6,641 nucleotides of DNA, from positions 1 to 6,641 of the forward strand of contig JAPCJN010000110.1 in assembly GCA_027886925.1 (NCBI GenBank). Direction: 5' to 3'. This document shows positions 6,281 to 6,641 of this stretch, piece after piece. Position 1 is the stretch's first letter, and each line of letters starts with the position of its first letter. A program made the position numbers and the translations under genes. A model generated the notes under the pieces. That model did no database searches. It had not been told where the DNA came from and saw only the letters and a list, made by a program, of their open reading frames with translations. The stretch comes from Nitrososphaerota archaeon (lineage in GTDB: Archaea > Thermoproteota > Nitrososphaeria > Nitrososphaerales > UBA183).

Positions 6281-6641
6281 TCAGTGACGGCTCTTTCTGG
6301 TCCGAGCCATCAAGACCTGCTGGAACATGACGCTCAGGAGTAGGGGCACTCCCGGAATCCTTGCAGACAGCCCGACGCTCGCCGACTCGTCGTCCGGTCT
6401 TGGGATGATGACGAAGGCCTCTTTGTTGTCGATGACGACAAGTCCGTATGGCGACGCAAGAGTAACGGAAAGGGGACCCAGAAAGTCGTGGCTAAGTCCA
6501 TCTCCATCGCCACCTCCCGGTATCTCGGCGGGAAACGACCGATACTCGATCAAATCATCCTCTGGAAATTCACCTGCCACCTTGCCTTTGACCAAGAGTG
6601 CCACAGACCTGATTTTGACTCCCCGTTGAGCGACGACCTTG
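6281..6641 (-). CDS. Probable TrmB-like transcriptional regulator, C-terminal part (cut by window edge)
   Basis: The frame is open from the window edge (6641) to TGA 6281-6283, about 120 residues. The 5' end lies outside the window, so GTG 6604 should not be taken as the start. The fragment opens with VVAQRGVKIRSVALLVKG and then EDDLIEYRSFP. After a glycine-rich loop it reads SPYGLVVIDNKEAFVIIPRP, SVGLSARIPGV and LLSVMFQQVL. This order resembles the C-terminal ligand-binding region of archaeal TrmB-type regulators, where 'RGV.vR', '.Y.L.ivD.KEa.i' and a final 'lF..vW' helix recur. Intact members carry an N-terminal winged helix that would lie to the right of this window; it cannot be seen here. 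It shares a strand with the cyclase gene, 276 bases upstream of it, but the gap and hairpin argue against a tight operon. Confidence 0.5.
   Translation of the reverse strand, partial: KVVAQRGVKIRSVALLVKGKVAGEFPEDDLIEYRSFPAEIPGGGDGDGLSHDFLGPLSVTLASPYGLVVIDNKEAFVIIPRPDDESASVGLSARIPGVPLLLSVMFQQVLMARTRKSRH

Overview
The window looks like accessory, gene-poor DNA, probably from an uncultured archaeon of soil or sediment type. I hold this lineage call only moderately. It rests on a partial protein resembling the ligand-binding end of archaeal TrmB-type regulators, on an integrase remnant resembling archaeal tyrosine recombinases, and on frequent AGA/AGG arginine and ATA isoleucine codons in the cyclase gene. 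No rRNA, tRNA or other marker confirms it.

Left part, plus strand. Positions 1-189 hold nothing I recognise. From about 190 to at least 345 there is a frameshifted remnant of the N-terminal part of a tyrosine recombinase (integrase), which may continue in pieces to about 510. Next comes the largest plus-strand gene (520-3027). It encodes an 835-residue protein with a permuted papain-like (YaeF/YiiX type) cysteine hydrolase domain, a middle helical region and two C-terminal beta-sandwich regions, the first resembling carboxypeptidase regulatory (transthyretin-like) domains. Positions 3028-3244 hold nothing recognisable.

Positions 3245-3730 contain a decayed toxin-antitoxin operon on the plus strand. 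A ribbon-helix-helix antitoxin remnant is followed by a RelE/ParE-type toxin remnant. Each is broken by several frameshifts and stops, yet they still meet at a 4-base stop/start overlap (TTGA, 3472-3475). Together with the integrase remnant this suggests an old, decaying integrated element around the hydrolase gene. The extent of such an element is inference.

Right part, minus strand. A large gene (4058-6004) encodes a class III adenylyl cyclase domain fused to a TolB/FlgO-like domain and a TPR array, with all catalytic residues present. Upstream of it lies the 3' part of a second minus-strand gene (6281-6641, cut by the window edge), probably a TrmB-like transcriptional regulator. The 276-base gap between them holds an inverted repeat and a GC hairpin. 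The two halves of the window converge on 3731-4057, which has no gene I can support.
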